Shown piece by piece: positions 7,371 to 7,529 of a stretch of 7,529 bases of DNA; the stretch's first letter is position 1, and every line of letters starts with the position of its first letter. This stretch comes from Chloroflexota bacterium (GTDB lineage: Bacteria > Chloroflexota > Dehalococcoidia > Lucifugimonadales > Australimonadaceae), in NCBI GenBank assembly GCA_022574265.1, contig JACZSI010000081.1:1-7529 (forward strand), written 5' to 3'. Below the pieces are notes generated by a model, which did no database searches, was not told the DNA's origin, and worked only from the letters and a program-made list of their open reading frames with translations. A program made the position numbers and the translations under genes.

Positions 7371-7529
7371 TGTACTGCCCAGGGACATTGTTTACAGGCG
7401 TGAGGCGGGAGTAGCTCCGCCGATGCCGCCGTGTGGACGGTGGGGATTGTAGTACCGGAGGAAGGTCGGTAACGCATCGAGACGCTCGAGGTTGGACGAA
7501 TAGGGTCGGATGTAGGCCCACTTCGCCTG
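7371..7529 (-). mobile_element. IS481-family insertion sequence, one end only
   Basis: The element runs off the right edge. The boundary is placed at 7371 because TGTACTGCCCAGGGACATTG begins with the TGT common at IS481-family ends, lies 21 bases after the transposase stop, and follows a CTAG target. Only one end is visible, so the inverted repeat and the duplication cannot be confirmed. Confidence 0.55.
7392..7529 (-). CDS. IS481-family transposase, C-terminal 45 residues
   Basis: The 45 visible residues are the end of a DDE integrase-core transposase: QAKWAYIRPYSSN, then LPTFLRYYNPHRPHGGIGG and PASRL at the stop. The YN-x-HRPH-x-x-x-GG-x-x-P pattern is the well-known tail of IS481-type and related transposases. 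The catalytic Asp residues and start codon lie beyond the right edge, so intactness cannot be judged. It reads toward the DUF58 operon and could send transcription into it unless the hairpins between them stop it. Confidence 0.85.
   Translation of the reverse strand, partial: QAKWAYIRPYSSNLERLDALPTFLRYYNPHRPHGGIGGATPASRL

Noticed and set aside
5915..7477. Continuation of the transglutaminase frame upstream to give a 1255-residue protein
   Set aside because: The upstream part is Arg/Pro-rich shadow of the DUF58 gene in another frame; the GTGA overlap and the start of normal sequence at 5914 mark the real gene.

Overview
The window looks like a piece of a high-GC bacterial genome carrying foreign DNA at both ends. 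The host cannot be named with confidence. The GC-rich codon use of the host-like genes and the DUF58 plus membrane transglutaminase gene pair would suit Chloroflexota or Actinomycetota, among others. No rRNA, tRNA or CRISPR array was seen.

Layout. Positions 1 to about 1090 are phage DNA on the + strand: the nuclease end of a large terminase, then the first half of a portal protein. They have moderate GC and use codons such as ATA and CTA. At about 1085-1100 the portal reading frame runs without a stop into about 200 codons of a PqqC/TenA-like (heme-oxygenase fold) protein in very GC-rich host-style DNA, so the 570-1703 frame is a chimera. An EamA/DMT-type exporter follows two bases later (1706-2611). 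After a 233-base gap comes a lipoprotein with a probable ricin-type beta-trefoil domain (2845-3447); its codon use is less GC-rich than that of its flanks. The gap at 3448-3709 holds only a short direct repeat.

From 3710 to 7158 the minus strand carries a two-gene operon: a DUF58 membrane protein and, overlapping it by GTGA, a TgpA-like membrane protein with a transglutaminase core and a DUF4129-like tail. These families usually travel with a MoxR-type AAA+ ATPase, which is not next to the pair here. The upstream side is instead a cluster of three near-perfect hairpins (7222-7306) and the end of an IS481-family element (7371 to the window edge). The DUF58 gene has no ATG, GTG or TTG that includes its conserved membrane hairpin. 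A CTG six bases after a GGAGGT is the best start.

How the genes work together. DUF58 and transglutaminase-like proteins probably act as one cell-envelope module, with the catalytic domain outside the membrane. The PqqC-like remnant and the exporter look like a former host operon whose front was replaced by phage sequence, either by a real rearrangement or by an assembly join. No clearly new biological system was found. The points most worth checking are the portal/PqqC-like fusion, the CTG start, and the IS481/hairpin boundary.
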